Position numbers and translations under genes: made by a program. DNA of 64,000 bases from an uncultured Bacteroidota bacterium. Its GTDB lineage: Bacteria > Bacteroidota > Bacteroidia > Bacteroidales > P3. Location: contig CADAQX010000017.1 in assembly GCA_902790215.1 (NCBI GenBank), forward strand, positions 1 to 64,000, given 5' to 3'. The notes under the pieces were generated by a model that saw only the letters and a list, made by a program, of their open reading frames with translations, was not told where the DNA came from and searched no databases. This document shows positions 61,758-64,000 of this stretch, one piece after another (within the stretch, counting starts at the first letter, position 1; every line of letters starts with the position of its first letter).

Positions 61758-62010
61758 CACCTGCATTGCCGAGAGGAAAGGCATGCTTAGAGAAAGCGCA
61801 TTCTTTCGCTAATTCCTTTACAGTGAATCTCGACACTTCACATTAAACCTTGGAATTGCTGAATGAACGCTTCATTTGGTTGTATCGTATTCTTTTCGAT
61901 ATAACTCAAAGTGGAGTAGTTTCCGTTCTTATTCAGGTTTAAGGGAGTCGAGACCCTACTGTAAGGATAAGGACGAAGTTTGACGGCTCCACTTTCTTGT
62001 TAATGTTTAT
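61757..62010 (+). ncRNA. Candidate structured leader RNA
   Basis: Consecutive hairpins: GCAT-TGCC/GGCATGC (61763-61786); TTAG-A-GAAAG/CTTTC-G-CTAA (61787-61812); AATGAA-CGC-TTCATT (61862-61876); ATCG/CGAT (61884-61900); and a three-tier stem AAAGTGGAG / CTCCACTTT (61908-61916 with 61987-61995) enclosing CGTTCTTAT / ATAAGGACG and AGGG / CCCT. A T-rich run (GTTTATTTTTTTG) follows. No ORF. No known RNA family recognised. Confidence 0.55.
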
Positions 62011-62145
62011 TTTTTTGACATCCCGTTGAGCCACGGACAGGAAACTGCAAATGCAGCAATGCCCGGTGATGGCTGTGCATCGTCGTGCTGCATATTGGTA
62101 TGATATTTGTTAACTTACATATTTATAAACTAAAACATTAATGTT

Positions 62146-62325
62146 ATGACAACAAAGACAAGAAAAGAGTATCTGGCTCCCGCAGTGAGGACACTGCAGA
62201 CCAGCGTAGAAAACGGTTACGCTCTCAGCCATGAGGGTACCGAACCCCCGCAGCCTACTGGACTGATGGGTGGAAACGAGAGTTTTATGGGAGGCAGCAG
62301 TTTCGACGGCACTGCTTTCAATTAG
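62146..62325 (+). CDS. Small 59-residue protein upstream of the lipoprotein
   Basis: Starts MTTKTRKEYLAPAVRTLQTS and ends GGSSFDGTAFN. The basic start followed by a YLAPAVRTLQT-like stretch and Gly-rich tail resembles short Bacteroidales peptides (KKYIKPE-V-x-x-L type) found before surface protein genes; they have no known role and no cleavable signal is obvious. It is 20 bases before the lipoprotein gene and probably in the same transcript. A peptide precursor is conceivable, but no maturation enzyme is visible. Confidence 0.6.
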   Translation: MTTKTRKEYLAPAVRTLQTSVENGYALSHEGTEPPQPTGLMGGNESFMGGSSFDGTAFN

Positions 62326-62345
62326 TCATTAACCTTAAAAAGAAG

Positions 62346-63935
62346 ATGAAAATGAAGAAAGTTCTATTATCTCTATTGGCTTTTGTGTCAATAGTTGGTC
62401 TATTGTCATTGACTTCTTGCAAAAAAGAGGAGGCCGGCAATGGCCAGTTCACCGCCACAATGGAGTCCTGCACCAGCCAGGACGGCAAGACCGTCCTCAA
62501 CGGCACAAACCTTAATTGGGAACCCAATGACCTTGTAACTATTTATGGTGTTGGCGGTATAGGTTATTATTTCGCTAATCCACAGACTCCGGCTACTGTT
62601 GCTGCTTTTGTCTATAGTGGGTTCGAGCACGAGATTTCAGCTCCCTGCCGTGCTTACTATCCATATAATCTTACCTATGACGGGGTACACATCCAGCTTC
62701 CCGCCACACAGACATATGTGGAGGGTTCAATGATTGGTTTTCCCATGTATGCCGAGAGCAACACCAACATGCTTGCTTTCCGCAACCTCTGCGGTGCATT
62801 GAAATTGCACCTCACCAAAGCCAATACCAGCATCACTGCGATAGGCGTCACTGCCAACAGCCAGATTAACGGTACGTTCACCCTTAACTACAATAATGGA
62901 GACCCCGTGCTGATTGGTAGCAGTGCCGCTACTTCGGCTCCATCCCCCAGCACCACGCTCAGATGTGTCACAGCGCAGTCCATTGACAACGGTGCCGACT
63001 TCTTTATCTATTTGCCCGCTGGTAATTATACTGGACTTGAGATAGATGTGCTCAGCGATGATGGACGTTATTGCATAAAGACTGCTAATGTTACAATCCC
63101 AGTCGCCCGTAGCCGTTACACAACTATCACTTTGGGTGAGAATGACCTTAATTTCATCACTCCGCCTTCACATGAAAACCAGTCTGGCTTTTTTTCGGTG
63201 AGTGAAACACAGCAGGTACGCTTCTCTCAGGGTAATTTGCAGTATCAGGTTAGCACAAATACATGGCGTTTTGCCTTACACCAGTACGACTTCATAGGTT
63301 ATAGCAATAGCAATATTAGTTCTACCCACTATGATGGTTGGATTGACCTTTTCGGCTGGGGAACAGGGAATAACCCTATGCTCTCTTCTACAGACCTTGC
63401 GGATTACAGTACTTTTGTCGACTGGGGTGATAATGCTATTTCCAATGGTGGTAACATTGCCAACATGTGGCGTACGCTTACTTCGGATGAGTTGCTCTAT
63501 CTGCTGAATTACCGCACAAACAGCACTAATCTTGGAACTGCTAACGCACGCTATGCCCAGGGTACCGTGAACAACATCCATGGCGTTATTCTGTTTCCCG
63601 ACGGTTATGTCCATCCGGCGTGTGTAGCTGCGCCCGTTGGTATTAATCAACAAAATTCCGGCGGATGGGATGGCAATGTGTACACACTCAATCAATGGTC
63701 TCTGATGGAGGCTGCAGGGGCAGTGTTTCTGCCTGCAGCTGGCTATCGTACTCCACCATCAGTTGTTGGTAATTTTGGCGGGGTTGGCAGTTATTGGACT
63801 TCATCAACTTTTGAAGCCGGTGGTAGGACTATTGTTAGCTACCTCAGGTTTTCTAATAGCTACCTTTTTATAGGTGGATCCTATACTGATTTTAGTATGG
63901 GTTTTTCTGTGCGCCTTGTTCAGGATAATGAATGA
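62346..63935 (+). CDS. Lipoprotein with fimbrillin-like domain and C-terminal C-type-lectin-like variable domain
   Basis: 529 residues. Lipoprotein signal (MKMKKVLLSLLAFVSIVGLLSLTSC). Residues about 30-275 form a fimbrillin/Mfa-like beta region (WEPNDLVTIYG, FRNLCGALKLHLTKAN, FFIYLPAGNYTGLEI). From about 280 a second domain starts (FSVSETQQVRFSQGNLQYQV, TWRFALHQYDFIG, WIDLFGWGTG, MWRTLTSDELLYLLNYR) and ends AGAVFLPAAGYR ... GSYWTSSTFEAGGR ... MGFSVRLVQ, the pattern of formylglycine/C-type-lectin folds that are targets of diversity-generating retroelements in Bacteroidetes. A surface or secreted binder; variable residues would lie in the last 60 codons. No reverse transcriptase or template repeat is in the window, which ends 65 bases later. 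Confidence 0.8.
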   Translation: MKMKKVLLSLLAFVSIVGLLSLTSCKKEEAGNGQFTATMESCTSQDGKTVLNGTNLNWEPNDLVTIYGVGGIGYYFANPQTPATVAAFVYSGFEHEISAPCRAYYPYNLTYDGVHIQLPATQTYVEGSMIGFPMYAESNTNMLAFRNLCGALKLHLTKANTSITAIGVTANSQINGTFTLNYNNGDPVLIGSSAATSAPSPSTTLRCVTAQSIDNGADFFIYLPAGNYTGLEIDVLSDDGRYCIKTANVTIPVARSRYTTITLGENDLNFITPPSHENQSGFFSVSETQQVRFSQGNLQYQVSTNTWRFALHQYDFIGYSNSNISSTHYDGWIDLFGWGTGNNPMLSSTDLADYSTFVDWGDNAISNGGNIANMWRTLTSDELLYLLNYRTNSTNLGTANARYAQGTVNNIHGVILFPDGYVHPACVAAPVGINQQNSGGWDGNVYTLNQWSLMEAAGAVFLPAAGYRTPPSVVGNFGGVGSYWTSSTFEAGGRTIVSYLRFSNSYLFIGGSYTDFSMGFSVRLVQDNE

Positions 63936-63956
63936 GTGATTCTCTTGTAAATACTT

Positions 63957-63984
63957 GTTGCGGGCGGCAATTGCCGCCCGCAAC
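63957..63984. terminator. Perfect 28-base palindrome after the lipoprotein gene
   Basis: GTTGCGGGCGGCAA / TTGCCGCCCGCAAC with no unpaired bases, then TTTTGTTG. Acts well as a terminator; hairpins of this kind also follow variable repeats in diversity-generating retroelements. Confidence 0.75.
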
Positions 63985-64000
63985 TTTTGTTGTGCGGAGG

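Noticed and set aside
61757..62010. Leader RNA as tmRNA, RNase P, 6S or signal recognition RNA
   Set aside because: Conserved motifs of those RNAs were looked for and not found; only a structured leader is claimed.
62146..62325. 59-residue ORF as a RiPP precursor
   Set aside because: No maturase, transporter or Cys/Ser-rich core is visible nearby.

Overview
The window reads as chromosomal DNA of a member of the order Bacteroidales, probably an uncultured gut-type lineage. The signs are type IX secretion (T9SS) sorting domains on several surface proteins, a PorD-like T9SS component, a TonB-dependent receptor with a carboxypeptidase-like N-terminal domain, a Bacteroidetes-type alpha-2-macroglobulin, and many promoters with the Bacteroidetes -7 box TAnnTTTG, most often read as TATCTTTG or TATTTTTG just upstream of genes. 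The genus cannot be fixed from sequence alone. No rRNA, tRNA, integrase, transposase or CRISPR array was found.

Layout. 1-2932: patatin-type outer-membrane phospholipase (cut by the window edge) and an endonuclease/exonuclease/phosphatase lipoprotein. 3-9.6 kb is accessory: an archaeal-type AAA ATPase, a BspA-like T9SS protein with a long HDT repeat stalk coupled to an unknown protein, a RelE-type toxin-antitoxin pair and a 58-residue ORF, separated by two copies of a 132-133 bp terminator-promoter-leader repeat, then a gene-free stretch of inverted repeats. 9.6-14.1 kb: a secreted thioredoxin-like protein and a carbamate kinase / membrane protein / ornithine carbamoyltransferase / AspT-YidE antiporter cluster that looks like energy generation from citrulline. 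14.3-22.75 kb: one giant T9SS adhesin split by a frameshift. 22.8-28.1 kb: a lower-GC island (OLD/AAA15-type ATPase, TOPRIM-like protein, HD-GHKL protein) flanked by a duplicated 3' end of an M16 peptidase gene; this is the best candidate for an uncharacterised defence-like system. 28.1-43 kb: M16 homologue, TonB receptor, MORN-repeat protein, mtaB, a Ser-type PurF paralogue, a helical-repeat protein overlapping elbB, DUF805, pepE, a four-helix-bundle gene inside a palindromic element, gyrB. 43-54.6 kb: alpha-2-macroglobulin, porD-like gene, aminotransferase, C10 protease with a lipoprotein partner. 54.8-61.4 kb: ybaK, an ECF sigma factor with a membrane partner carrying a T9SS type B domain, ABC-F, rarA, queA. 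61.4-64 kb: a highly structured leader RNA, a 59-residue ORF and a lipoprotein with a C-type-lectin-like variable-domain C-terminus.

A second theme is repeat architecture. Many intergenic gaps are filled by palindromes built from short tandem words (AAAATTG, GATTGCTT, GTTGATAT, TTCGTTAA, ATTCGGATT), usually starting at or within a few bases of a stop codon. One palindrome carries the four-helix-bundle gene at its apex, like the intervening sequences of 23S rRNA genes. The same words occur in frame inside two coding regions. A separate element of about 250 bp occurs as two inverted copies (38.75 and 51.27 kb).
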